This document shows, one piece after another, positions 53,813-60,801 of a stretch of DNA of 64,000 nt. The number at the start of each line of letters is the position of its first letter. The first letter of the stretch is position 1. Made by a program: the position numbers and the translations under genes. This DNA comes from a virus, in the IMG/VR virus record IMGVR_UViG_3300035670_000169, positions 1-64,000 of that record. The stretch is one strand, 5' to 3'. The notes under the pieces were generated by a model. That model did not search any database, was not told the DNA's origin, and worked only from the letters and a program-made list of their open reading frames with translations.

Positions 53813-54447
53813 ACCGTGAATTTAAGAGAATTAGACGTGACTGGAAGTTGTTCTGCAAAGATATGCTTGATCGTGTTTGCTATGACACGGATTTCTTTCT
53901 GAGCGTGGCGGTCATCTCTGATCTGTATGAAATGGATCCATGACCTTACGCTACCCGTCATGTGGATCGTTGTCTTTGTGGCCAATGGGAGGATAAACCT
54001 AGCCGTCTCACGAGATACCCCAGACTCGATAAGATTGTTATAAAGCTGTTCACAAGCGGCGAGAACCATATCTACCTTGCTGTTTAACACGGCAGAATTC
54101 ATTGATTCACTAGAAGACTGCCTATTTGATTCAGCTTGCCACCTAAGATCAATCGGTTCGAATATACTCCTACCATCAGACAGCAGGTTTACATCTTGGT
54201 ATCTCTGGCTGAACTCCTGAAATGTAAAGCTCCTGTGCCTCAATAGTTGTATGGCTATGGCCTTGCTCGTCTCTATTTCAAACGTCATGTATGAGTGCTC
54301 GAAAGGAGACCAGTGTTTGTTTACTATCAAGTACCTTATGAGGGACTCGTAGTTTTGCTTCTTGTTCTTTCTCGAACTAGATACACGAGCAACCTCAACA
54401 ATATGATGCTCAGCATTTGGTGTGATTGACAAAAGTTTTACTTTCAT
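53809..54447 (-). CDS. thyX: FAD-dependent thymidylate synthase ThyX
   Basis: The 212-residue protein carries the ThyX signature R70-H-R72-S-F-T75-F-Q-E78-F-S80-Q-R82, an RHRxxTxxExSxR motif. Other family features are NKHWSPFEHSYMTFEIE and ETARFILPLATKTTIHMTG. It makes dTMP from dUMP with methylene-tetrahydrofolate and NADPH via FAD. With NrdJ and MazG it supplies DNA precursors. It sits just upstream of the lipoprotein and terminase genes, so it is probably transcribed with late genes. Confidence 0.96.
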   Translation of the reverse strand: MKVKLLSITPNAEHHIVEVARVSSSRKNKKQNYESLIRYLIVNKHWSPFEHSYMTFEIETSKAIAIQLLRHRSFTFQEFSQRYQDVNLLSDGRSIFEPIDLRWQAESNRQSSSESMNSAVLNSKVDMVLAACEQLYNNLIESGVSRETARFILPLATKTTIHMTGSVRSWIHFIQIRDDRHAQKEIRVIANTIKHIFAEQLPVTSNSLKFTV

Positions 54448-54448
54448 T

Positions 54449-54979
54449 TTATTCCCAGTAGATTTCTTCTCCTCTTAAGTAGAGTTTTTTCTCCTCTGAT
54501 TTTTCTTCAGAGATAAAGTGTCTGTCTGTAAAAAGACAGTAGTTGTTTGGCATCAAGCAAAACTGACCACTTTCAAGATTCACAAGATTAAGTGGCTTGT
54601 GCTCTTGCGGATATATGCTATATCCGTCCTTCCAATCAACCATAATGCCTGTATGCCTTCCTTTACCAGCTTTGGTTTTTACCTCAAGGCCGTGAAGATA
54701 ATGAACGTGCCACACATCCATATCATCACCCATACATTTCCACGGCATCAGTTCTTTATGATCAAGTGAAAAATCTTTTGTAGTGGAGACCCCGTGAAGA
54801 GGAAGCCCGCTCCAATGAGCGCCAGTTTCAAGGACTACGTGACACAGCAAAACTTGATACTCACGACCATATACAGCATGCCATATACCCTTTGTAACGC
54901 CTTCTGGCATATTCGGGCCAAGCATCTTGTTATCTACGTTTATGTAGAAGTGATGCGGAAGATTTGCGTGCTTGCTCAC
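54449..54979 (-). CDS. hypothetical protein, GTG start, 176 aa
   Basis: The product is rich in His/Trp (LPHHFYINVDNKMLGPNMPEGVTKGIWHAVYGREYQVLLCHVVL, then GAHWSGLPLHG). It resembles proteins placed beside nucleotide genes in phages, but no family was recognised. The start is GTG at 54979. Just before it a 6-codon frame (ATG AAA GCA AAA CTC TCG TGA) ends in GTGA overlap and may act as a tiny leader. It stops 1 bp before thyX. Confidence 0.6.
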   Translation of the reverse strand: MSKHANLPHHFYINVDNKMLGPNMPEGVTKGIWHAVYGREYQVLLCHVVLETGAHWSGLPLHGVSTTKDFSLDHKELMPWKCMGDDMDVWHVHYLHGLEVKTKAGKGRHTGIMVDWKDGYSIYPQEHKPLNLVNLESGQFCLMPNNYCLFTDRHFISEEKSEEKKLYLRGEEIYWE

Positions 54980-55107
54980 GAGAGTTTTGCTTTCATTTGA
55001 TTTGCAACCGTGATGGTTTTTTACTTCATTGAATTGTTATTGCAGCTATAATGATGCATTTTTGCTTCATTTGCATCAACAATCAAGCATTATGTTCAAG
55101 GGTAATT

Positions 55108-55141
55108 CCCGAGTTTGGATCATTTTTACTCCCGAGTTTGG
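55108..55141. repeat. two 11-bp direct repeats CCCGAGTTTGG, 23 bp apart
   Basis: CCCGAGTTTGG occurs at 55108-55118 and again at 55131-55141, so identical faces repeat at about two helical turns. They lie in the largest non-coding gap of this region (54980-55176), upstream of the minus-strand 54449-54979 and thyX genes. Paired protein-binding sites are the simplest reading. The gap also has TTTTGCTT(T)CATTTG twice (about 54980 and 55056). Confidence 0.6.
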
Positions 55142-55142
55142 C

Positions 55143-55176
55143 TAGTCCTTTTTGTTGGCGTTAACAGAATGGTAAC
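55143..55176. repeat. duplicated leader copy A (TAGTCCTTTTTGTTGG...)
   Basis: Forward-strand TAGTCCTTTTTGTTGGCGTTAACAGAATGG matches TAGTCCTTTTTGTTGGTGTTAACAAAATGG at 55467-55496, with only a few changes. On the minus strand both read from just after a stop codon to AAAAAGGACTA. In the other copy this is followed by ATG, so this copy looks like an initiation region that has lost its gene. Confidence 0.65.
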
Positions 55177-55467
55177 TCATTGCTGTTTGTTTTCATAATT
55201 TTCAATTGACTCTGCAAGCCGACTATACATCTCTTTTATTCTCATCCCTAATTGATAAGGGTCTGCGTATTTAATTTCTTCCAATGTCAAAGCATGATTT
55301 GCCTTAAACCATTGGGGTGTTTTCGATTGCTTCTCTTGCCATAATAGGCCCTTGTATTTTTTGTAAGTCACTTCATGCATTGTAACTAAACACTCGAAGC
55401 GCATTTCGCACACTCGTCTTGTGTCAGCCACTGTTTCAGGGACTGGGGTTATTTGAAACTCGCTCAT
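55177..55467 (-). CDS. hypothetical protein, 96 aa
   Basis: The protein (MSEFQITPVPETVADTRRVCEMRFECLVTMHE) is mixed charge with a helical C-terminus (YQLGMRIKEMYSRLAESIENYENKQQ). AAAAAGGACTA directly before the ATG is a strong ribosome-binding site and part of a duplicated leader. The family was not recognised. Confidence 0.65.
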   Translation of the reverse strand: MSEFQITPVPETVADTRRVCEMRFECLVTMHEVTYKKYKGLLWQEKQSKTPQWFKANHALTLEEIKYADPYQLGMRIKEMYSRLAESIENYENKQQ

Positions 55468-55497
55468 TAGTCCTTTTTGTTGGTGTTAACAAAATGG
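55467..55497. repeat. duplicated leader copy B
   Basis: This copy of the repeated leader lies between the stop of the 55498-55722 gene and the ATG of the 55177-55467 gene and supplies that gene's AAAAAGGA ribosome-binding site. See copy A at 55143-55176. Confidence 0.65.
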
Positions 55498-55722
55498 TCA
55501 ATCATACCTTTCGTTATAGTAATCTAATCCACTTTTACATTCCCAGATACTACCATTGTAATCTCTTTCTTCTCTTCCTCCATTAAATGCCTCTTCAATC
55601 TGGTCTCGATGCATCTCTTTGGCCTGCTCTACTACCTTACTTATTTTTTCCCATTCGCTGGGGTATAACTCAAGAATATTGTCTAATGCGTCCCATAACC
55701 ACTCTACTGCTGTCTGTTTCAT
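55498..55722 (-). CDS. conserved small phage protein, 74 aa
   Basis: It reads MKQTAVEWLWDALDNILELYPSEWEKISKVVEQAKEMHRDQIEEAFNGG. The pattern TAVEWL...VEQAKEMxxxQIxxAxxxG recurs in many Bacteroidota phages, often as one of several small early proteins of unknown function. It overlaps the upstream gene as ATGA. Confidence 0.8.
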   Translation of the reverse strand: MKQTAVEWLWDALDNILELYPSEWEKISKVVEQAKEMHRDQIEEAFNGGREERDYNGSIWECKSGLDYYNERYD

Positions 55723-55970
55723 TTTTCTTTTTTGTAGGTGTCATGGTCATTAACAAGGTCAAATTGATCACCAATCTCCCTTAATGCACCCCCTAAAATC
55801 TTTGCAAGATTTCGAACTGCATCAAGTTCAAGAGATTCTAACCATTTGTCTTGTATTGCTACGGGACAATCCTCAAAGCAAGTGGGTTGTTTTTTCTCTT
55901 CATCTTCAAACTTGTGCAAGATGTACACTCCGCTAAGGTTCCTCCGTTTCAACTCATTCATAGTATCCAT
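55719..55970 (-). CDS. hypothetical protein, 83 aa
   Basis: The protein (MDTMNELKRRNLSGVYILHKFEDEEKKQPTCFEDCPVAIQDKWLESL) has a CFEDC pair and a helical end (AVRNLAKILGGALREIGDQFDLV). Starts at 55970 or, less likely, 55961. It is the first gene after the tRNA cluster on this strand. No family was recognised. Confidence 0.65.
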   Translation of the reverse strand: MDTMNELKRRNLSGVYILHKFEDEEKKQPTCFEDCPVAIQDKWLESLELDAVRNLAKILGGALREIGDQFDLVNDHDTYKKEK

Positions 55971-55988
55971 TGTGTTTCTGGATTTAGC

Positions 55989-56088
55989 AGTCAGGGCAGG
56001 ATTCGAACCTGCAATGTGGCCTCGTAAAGAGGATCATACCTTTTTGACTTACCGAGCTTGAGCCCGCTTACATATCCACTACCTGACT
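55989..56088 (-). tRNA. atypical tRNA-like gene, anticodon not assigned
   Basis: A 7-bp acceptor stem (AGTCAGG/CCTGACT) encloses 100 bases, with a canonical T-arm GCAGG-TTCGAAT-CCTGC. The central part does not fold cleanly into D, anticodon and variable arms. A loop CTCAAGC would suggest Leu(CAA) but its stem does not pair. GTAAG is repeated around a 19-base segment, hinting at an insertion. It may be a degenerate or long-variable-arm tRNA. Confidence 0.5.
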
Positions 56089-56094
56089 ATATAG

Positions 56095-56167
56095 AGCTTC
56101 TGAAAGGAGTCGAACCCTCAACCTACTGAGTACAAATCAGTTGCTCTACCAATTGAGCTACAGAAGC
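56095..56167 (-). tRNA. tRNA-Thr(TGT)
   Basis: 73 bases. Acceptor GCTTCTG/CAGAAGC is perfect. The D-arm is TAGCTCAATTGGTAGAGC. The anticodon stem ACTGA/TCAGT holds loop TTTGTAC, so the anticodon is TGT (reads ACA). The T-loop is TTCGACT. CCA is not encoded. Confidence 0.93.
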
Positions 56168-56168
56168 A

Positions 56169-56244
56169 TGGCACGTCAGGCAGGAATCGAACCTACAGCT
56201 TTCGGTTTTGGAGACCGACACTCTACCTATTGAGCTACTGACGT
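56169..56244 (-). tRNA. tRNA-Trp(CCA)
   Basis: 76 bases including an encoded 3' CCA. Acceptor ACGTCAG/CTGACGT is perfect. The anticodon stem TCGGT/ACCGA holds loop CTCCAAA, so the anticodon is CCA. The T-arm is GTAGG-TTCGATT-CCTGC with one weak pair. Confidence 0.93.
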
Positions 56245-56277
56245 GTTTCTTGTGATCACAGATTGTGATATCAAGAG

Positions 56278-56351
56278 TAGGGGCGACAGGAATCGAACCT
56301 GTAACCTTGATGATATAAGCATCCTGCTCTAACCAACTGAGCTACGCCCCC
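56278..56351 (-). tRNA. tRNA-Ile(TAT)
   Basis: 74 bases. Acceptor GGGGGCG/CGCCCCT (one G-U). The D-arm is TAGCTCAGTTGGTTAGAGC. The anticodon stem GGATG/CATCA has its outer pair mismatched and holds loop CTTATAT, giving anticodon TAT (reads the AUA codon). Confidence 0.88.
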
Positions 56352-56419
56352 AGTTAATCGCACCCGTTTAATCGTAGAGGTGCAGAACGCGAAATAAAGA
56401 CCAGTACGTCAAAGAATTG

Positions 56420-56493
56420 TACGCCCGACAGGATTCGAACCTGTGACCAACAGCTTAGAAGGCTGTTGCTCTATCCAGCTGAGCTACGAGCGC
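56420..56493 (-). tRNA. tRNA-Arg(TCT)
   Basis: 74 bases. Acceptor GCGCTCG/CGGGCGT with two G-U pairs. The anticodon stem ACAGC/GCTGT holds loop CTTCTAA, so the anticodon is TCT (reads AGA). The T-arm ACAGG-TTCGAAT-CCTGT is perfect. Confidence 0.93.
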
Positions 56494-56502
56494 GGGTTAT
56501 TG

Positions 56503-56569
56503 CGCCCTGTGCAGGAGTCGAACCTGCCGCGTCCGAGTATTAGTCGGGGCTCCCGTGAGCTTACAGGGC
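56503..56569 (-). tRNA. tRNA with apparent AAT anticodon (Ile?), very short D-loop
   Basis: 67 bases. Acceptor GCCCTGT/ACAGGGC and T-arm GCAGG-TTCGACT-CCTGC are perfect. D-stem GCTC/GAGC encloses only four loop bases (ACGG). The anticodon stem CCGA/TCGG holds loop CTAATAC, giving anticodon AAT, which is rare in bacteria. The variable region is short. It is a clear tRNA fold but the identity is uncertain. Confidence 0.75.
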
Positions 56570-56577
56570 TAGGCTAG

Positions 56578-56856
56578 TTAAGCCTTCTTTCTGTCTGGGA
56601 TGATCGCGTTGATCACAGAATCAAACAGGCCAAACACCTTGTTGTCTCTTTCGGTAGGGGCGAGGTTGACAACAACCTTAACCAACGCCAAGAAAGCAAT
56701 AAGAAGTTCGGTGATGATTCCAGGTGTAAACCACCCAGACTCGGCGGTCGCTTCGTTCGGTGCATTTTGAGCAACCGTTGTAGAATCTGCAACGGCTGTG
56801 AGGGTGTCCGCCACCAATGGCAGCGAATCAACCACATTTACAAGGGTATCAATCAT
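56578..56856 (-). CDS. small membrane protein, 92 aa
   Basis: The N-terminal half is Thr/Ala/Val-rich and weakly charged. Then ITELLIAFLALVKVVVNLAP is one membrane span, and DNKVFGLFDSVINAIIPDRKKA forms an amphipathic, basic-ended tail. The DNKxFGxxDxxINxIxPxxKK ending is one I associate with small phage membrane proteins. It may be a holin-like or superinfection protein. A promoter-like pair lies at 56886-56918. Confidence 0.65.
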   Translation of the reverse strand: MIDTLVNVVDSLPLVADTLTAVADSTTVAQNAPNEATAESGWFTPGIITELLIAFLALVKVVVNLAPTERDNKVFGLFDSVINAIIPDRKKA

Positions 56857-56885
56857 AAGTGGTGTTTTTTAGGAATTCTATTCCG

Positions 56886-56918
56886 TAAATGTACGGCCCG
56901 CAAGTCGATACAACCAAA
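56886..56918 (-). promoter_or_regulatory. Bacteroidota-type promoter before the small membrane protein and tRNAs
   Basis: Minus strand: TTTG (56918-56915), a 21-bp spacer and TACATTTA (56893-56886), seven of eight matches to TAnnTTTG including spacing. It could drive the 56578-56856 gene and the tRNA cluster. Confidence 0.5.
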
Positions 56919-56921
56919 TGT

Positions 56922-58004
56922 TTAGTCATCCATTTTGTACCATCCCCCATATCTCAGCCCGTCAACCATCTTGAAAACCTCGTCGTACCTGGCTCCACAT
57001 GCGCTCAAACTATACTGATCTCTAGCTAGTTTGGCAATGTTAGCCCTGTTAAGATCTTTTGAGGCATGTACAGCGTCGATCCACTGCTTTAGCGTCTTGC
57101 ATCTAAATCCATTTACGCCGTGGACAACGGTTTCAGTAAACGCCCCGTAGTCTACAGCGATCAGTGGTGTTCCGCACAGAAGCCCCTCTACCCCAGCACC
57201 ACCGAACGGCTCTACGTAAGAGGTCGGCATGAGCTGACATAGGGCATTGCCGATGAACTCGTCACGCTCTGTTCCAGATAGCACCCCAACATACTCTATG
57301 TTCTCATGGAGATACGGAGTTGGATCCCCCTGACCAGCAATCTTTACTGGTATGTCAATCCTCTTGGCTATCTCCACAATTGTGTCCAATCCCTTTATGC
57401 TGGAGATTCTCCCCATAAAGGCCACATACTCCCCTTGCTTTTCCCTGACAGTCCACTTATCTATGTCGTAGTAGTTTGGGATAACCCACATATAGTTGTT
57501 ACCACCTAGATTCTTTTGGCCAGACCAGTAATGCATCTTAGCATAGCTTTCAAAGACCTTGAAACTTGAGTCAATGCAATCTGGATAACCAATCCCTGTC
57601 TCTACATGGCTGTTTCTGTTGAACACTTCTACAACTTTAGTGTGCGCTATACCGAACGGATGACATATAATGTCACCGTCCTTCACATTCTCAAGCATGG
57701 CGATCAACAGCCTACGTTCAAACTCCGTATGGTGCTGTGTCCCCATAACAGCATCATTACCATAGAACTCCTCCTTCTCCTTTTTAGTGATCATAGAGAA
57801 TAGTTCTTCTTTGGTGAGCATGACATGCTTTTCATCTGCCGTACTCTCAGAACCCTCGTTGGAGTATTCCACTACACGATACCCATACTCTTGCATCATC
57901 TTCGGGAAGCGCAAAGCCTTCCCAGTAAATGCACAGTGTGAATGTTCATCTGAGTGGATTGTGTGGAATATCCCTATCAGATGAAGTGTTGGCTTATTGC
58001 TCAT
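56922..58004 (-). CDS. GT-B family glycosyltransferase (group 1/GT4-like)
   Basis: The 360-residue protein has the GT-B plan. The C-terminal half contains YVAFMGRISSIKGLDTIVEIAKRI (the nucleotide-sugar-binding start), IPVKIAGQGDPTPYL, and MPTSYVEPFGGAGVEGLLCGTPLIAVDYGAFTETVVHGVNGF, with the EPFG and Glu-rich donor-binding loop typical of GT4 enzymes. The N-terminal half begins LHLIGIFHTIHSDEHSHCAF. It transfers a sugar to an unknown acceptor. With three neighbours it forms a glycosylation cluster, perhaps for virion or host-surface modification. It overlaps the next gene. Confidence 0.88.
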   Translation of the reverse strand: MSNKPTLHLIGIFHTIHSDEHSHCAFTGKALRFPKMMQEYGYRVVEYSNEGSESTADEKHVMLTKEELFSMITKKEKEEFYGNDAVMGTQHHTEFERRLLIAMLENVKDGDIICHPFGIAHTKVVEVFNRNSHVETGIGYPDCIDSSFKVFESYAKMHYWSGQKNLGGNNYMWVIPNYYDIDKWTVREKQGEYVAFMGRISSIKGLDTIVEIAKRIDIPVKIAGQGDPTPYLHENIEYVGVLSGTERDEFIGNALCQLMPTSYVEPFGGAGVEGLLCGTPLIAVDYGAFTETVVHGVNGFRCKTLKQWIDAVHASKDLNRANIAKLARDQYSLSACGARYDEVFKMVDGLRYGGWYKMDD

Positions 58005-58698
58005 TTAATTTAACTAAGTCGTTTTTCATTCCGCCCTCCCAGATCTTTAGCAACGCTGATCTGATGTCTATTGGTCCATCTAGACGAACATTGTACTTTG
58101 CCATCAGAACCTTGAAGTTGTTTATGTCAGACTCTATTACACCGCTGACAAAACCTTCTTTGCTTGTGGTTGACATCTCTGTGTGCATCTCTATGGTAAG
58201 ACTCTTCGGGGAATCAAAGTTCAACCCCAAAACATCGTCGCCAAACCACACTCTAAATTCATCTGGTATCATAACGTAGTTGGATCGCTTCATATACATA
58301 AGTACACCCCAACCACTACCAACGTGCTTCCCATCTGTGATGTATGTCTCATCACCCATGTACATAAAAGACTCTGGGTGGATCCCTATGATCGATTCGC
58401 CTATGTTGTCTATAACTGCTTTGTTTGCCAGCTTGCAGTCAAACGTTATATCGTCATTGCATATGGCGATATACTCTGATTTTGCAACTGAAGCACCTAG
58501 ATTCCATGCTGGGTTGACATATATGTTCTTTTCCTGTGGGAGGTAGACAATCTTCTTGAAGCCAGAGATATCATACGTCTTTGTAGTGTCGTTGTCTATT
58601 AAAATAACTTCGGACACCATGTCATCCTCTTCATATCTGTGGAGCATCTCAAGAATTCTGAGGGATCTCCACATAGTCGGGATTATATAGCTAATCAT
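57994..58698 (-). CDS. GT-A (family 2-like) glycosyltransferase
   Basis: The 234-residue protein begins MISYIIPTMWRSLRILEMLHRYEEDDMVSEVILIDND, the GT2 nucleotide-binding start. It has NPAWNLGASVAKSEYIAICNDDITFD with the NDD acid pair in place of the DxD motif. Later WGVLMYMKRSNYVMIPDEFRVWFGDDVLG fits the acceptor side. It overlaps the two neighbouring transferase genes by a few bases. Confidence 0.82.
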   Translation of the reverse strand: MISYIIPTMWRSLRILEMLHRYEEDDMVSEVILIDNDTTKTYDISGFKKIVYLPQEKNIYVNPAWNLGASVAKSEYIAICNDDITFDCKLANKAVIDNIGESIIGIHPESFMYMGDETYITDGKHVGSGWGVLMYMKRSNYVMIPDEFRVWFGDDVLGLNFDSPKSLTIEMHTEMSTTSKEGFVSGVIESDINNFKVLMAKYNVRLDGPIDIRSALLKIWEGGMKNDLVKLNEQ

Positions 58699-59819
58699 TT
58701 TTCTTCGCAGTAGTGGCTATAGTTCTTTTGAATACGTTGCTTCTCATTGTCTGGTAGGGCCTCGTATATATCAGTCTTAAAAAACTGCTCCATATTTGTT
58801 TTTGCCAATTCTCTCTGACCAACATAATAAGCAGCCATACAGTACTCGTCTAAAAACATCCACTCATGTATTGGCTTCTCGTAAAATAAAGTGTCCTTTC
58901 CTGGATAGTTCGTAAAGTTCTGCATAGCCATGTTGGCGTATGTAAAGCCAAGGACATGCCTTTTATTTAGGCGTAAGATGCGGGCAAGGTGATATGCCGC
59001 CTCAAGTCTAAATGGTCTATTTTCCCACGCCTTGCTAAACGCATCGATTAGGACCTCATCTTTTTTCTTTAACTCCATGAGGCACAGGGCAATCTTATAG
59101 TGGCTTATGTATACCTCCTCATTCCACCCACCCATAGTAGTTCTCTTCTTGTATGCCTCTATTGCCTTTGCGTATTGTTGTGAATCAAAGTAAGACTGAC
59201 CTAGGTAGAACATATACCTGCTGTTGTTTGGATCTTCTTTTACAGCCTTAGCAAGTATTCTGGCATCGTTGGCGTACTTTTCTTTCTGCGATTTAGCCCG
59301 CTTGAGTGGGGATATGCATGCGTGTATTACGCACCCATTAACCATCCCAAGATTAGGGGTCTGTTTGTTCTTCGGAAATGGATATTCGTGCAGCACGCCT
59401 ACAAACTCCCAATCCTCATCAGACTTTATAAGCATACATCTATTGTACGATATACCACCAAGCTGAAGGTTTATTCCGAATCCAGACTTAGACGGGTCAA
59501 GATCTTCAAATGGATTGTCAACAAAAGATTCAAACGTATCGTCTGCATCCATAACCAACCTATAGTCACACTTGCCCTTTGCTAGTTCAAGACTTTCGGT
59601 TCTGTTGTGACCAAAATTCACCCACTTTCTTTCATGAATTTCTCCCTCTAGCCCAAGCCCTTCAGCAACCTCTTTGATCTTTGCTATTGTGTTGTCTTTA
59701 GACCCAGTATCAACAATTACATAGTAGTCGATATATTTTCTGAGACTAGTGATGCACTTTTCAATCGTGTCCTCCTCATCTTTTACTATCATGACGAGGC
59801 ATATAGTATTTTTTTTCAC
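58695..59819 (-). CDS. GT2 glycosyltransferase with C-terminal TPR-like repeats
   Basis: Residues 1-120 are a GT2 domain: ICLVMIVKDEEDTIEKCITSLRKYIDYYVIVDTGSKDNTIAKI, and YRLVMDADDTFE (the DAD metal site). The second half has TPR-like helices (NNSRYMFYLGQSYFDSQQYAKAIEAYKKR, EVYISHYKIALCLMELKKKDE), which could hold a protein partner or acceptor. This WaaE-like plus TPR architecture is known in Bacteroidota and phages. Confidence 0.88.
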   Translation of the reverse strand: MKKNTICLVMIVKDEEDTIEKCITSLRKYIDYYVIVDTGSKDNTIAKIKEVAEGLGLEGEIHERKWVNFGHNRTESLELAKGKCDYRLVMDADDTFESFVDNPFEDLDPSKSGFGINLQLGGISYNRCMLIKSDEDWEFVGVLHEYPFPKNKQTPNLGMVNGCVIHACISPLKRAKSQKEKYANDARILAKAVKEDPNNSRYMFYLGQSYFDSQQYAKAIEAYKKRTTMGGWNEEVYISHYKIALCLMELKKKDEVLIDAFSKAWENRPFRLEAAYHLARILRLNKRHVLGFTYANMAMQNFTNYPGKDTLFYEKPIHEWMFLDEYCMAAYYVGQRELAKTNMEQFFKTDIYEALPDNEKQRIQKNYSHYCEEK

Positions 59820-59830
59820 TGATATTTTAA

Positions 59831-60478
59831 TTAAAGATTTACTTCATAAGAATCTCTTAAGTGCCAGTTTGCTTTTATCTTATAGAGATCAATGCATTCA
59901 TGGTATTCTATAATTCTTTGAACACCATTTCCATACACATCACTAGGACCGTGTGTAACTGGAGCCTCCTTGCAATATGCTTTTGACTTGTATTCATTTA
60001 TTAAAAAGTCCTCCCACTTTACATTTAATTTTTTGTAATTCTGTATTGATTGTTCAGAATAGTCAATATTTTTTTTATCAAGTATTGACTGCTTTTTTTC
60101 TTGTATTAGTTTGTCTGAATACATCCCCATATTACTACTCATCCCAACATAAATAGGGGTGGCTAACTGATCCTTGTCAAAGTCTTTTATTTTAGAATAA
60201 AACTCTTTTCCAATAAAAACAGTATCGTGAATAACAAACCAATGGTCGGACTTTAGATCAAGTTCAACAATGCCAATTAGGCAAGTAAAATCTATTGAGT
60301 TGTTATCACACTTATACACATTGACTCCATCGTCAACAAATAAGTCATACTTTTCATATCCACCAACAAAAAAGTAAATGTCTTCTCTGTTAACACCAGA
60401 TTCAACTAGTCCGTCAACAACTTCGTTGTATGTAGACCCAAAATACTTCTTGTTTGAGTTTACGGCTATTTTAATCAT
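59831..60478 (-). CDS. glycosyltransferase-like protein of the sugar cluster, 215 aa
   Basis: The protein (MIKIAVNSNKKYFGSTYNEVVDGLVESGVNREDIYFFVGGYE) has a Rossmann-like start and FVIHDTVFIGKEFYSKIKDFDKD where a DxD-type site could lie. The gene is markedly more AT-rich than its neighbours, a sign of recent transfer. A sugar-transferase role is inferred mostly from context. Confidence 0.55.
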   Translation of the reverse strand: MIKIAVNSNKKYFGSTYNEVVDGLVESGVNREDIYFFVGGYEKYDLFVDDGVNVYKCDNNSIDFTCLIGIVELDLKSDHWFVIHDTVFIGKEFYSKIKDFDKDQLATPIYVGMSSNMGMYSDKLIQEKKQSILDKKNIDYSEQSIQNYKKLNVKWEDFLINEYKSKAYCKEAPVTHGPSDVYGNGVQRIIEYHECIDLYKIKANWHLRDSYEVNL

Positions 60479-60801
60479 TTCCTGAATTTCTCTGCGAATC
60501 CAGCCGAATAGTCTCTATCCTCTTTGGCAAGACCGTTTTCAGCCATCTGTTTCTTCATCTCATCAAGTTCTGCGTACTTCCTGATCAGCTCCTGACAGTC
60601 TACAGCCGTCTGTTTAATCGCCTGTAGCTCTGCTTTTCTGGCCGCACCCCCCGCTTCTGGGTCAACAGGCTTCCTGATCTCATCGATCATATTGTTTATA
60701 GCCTCCTGCATGCTGGACATAAGACGATCTATGGCGTCTACCGTGTCAAATCTCGACGTAGAGGAGGTCTTCAGTTCTGGTTCTGTAGTATTCCTTGCCA
60801 T
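60475..60801 (-). CDS. hypothetical helical protein, 108 aa
   Basis: The protein (STSRFDTVDAIDRLMSSMQEAINNMIDEIRKPVDP, then KAELQAIKQTAVDCQELIRKYAELDEMKKQMAENG) is a long charged helix pair. It starts 56 bp inside the end of the GroES-like gene and overlaps the next gene as ATGA. I associate such Ala/Glu-rich proteins with Bacteroidota phage structural genes. It may be a small terminase or scaffold-like factor, but this is a guess. Confidence 0.6.
   Translation of the reverse strand: MARNTTEPELKTSSTSRFDTVDAIDRLMSSMQEAINNMIDEIRKPVDPEAGGAARKAELQAIKQTAVDCQELIRKYAELDEMKKQMAENGLAKEDRDYSAGFAEKFRK

Noticed and set aside
55846-56061. 71-codon plus-strand frame across the 55719-55970 gene and the first tRNA
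   Set aside because: It overlaps a tRNA-like gene and a better supported minus-strand gene.
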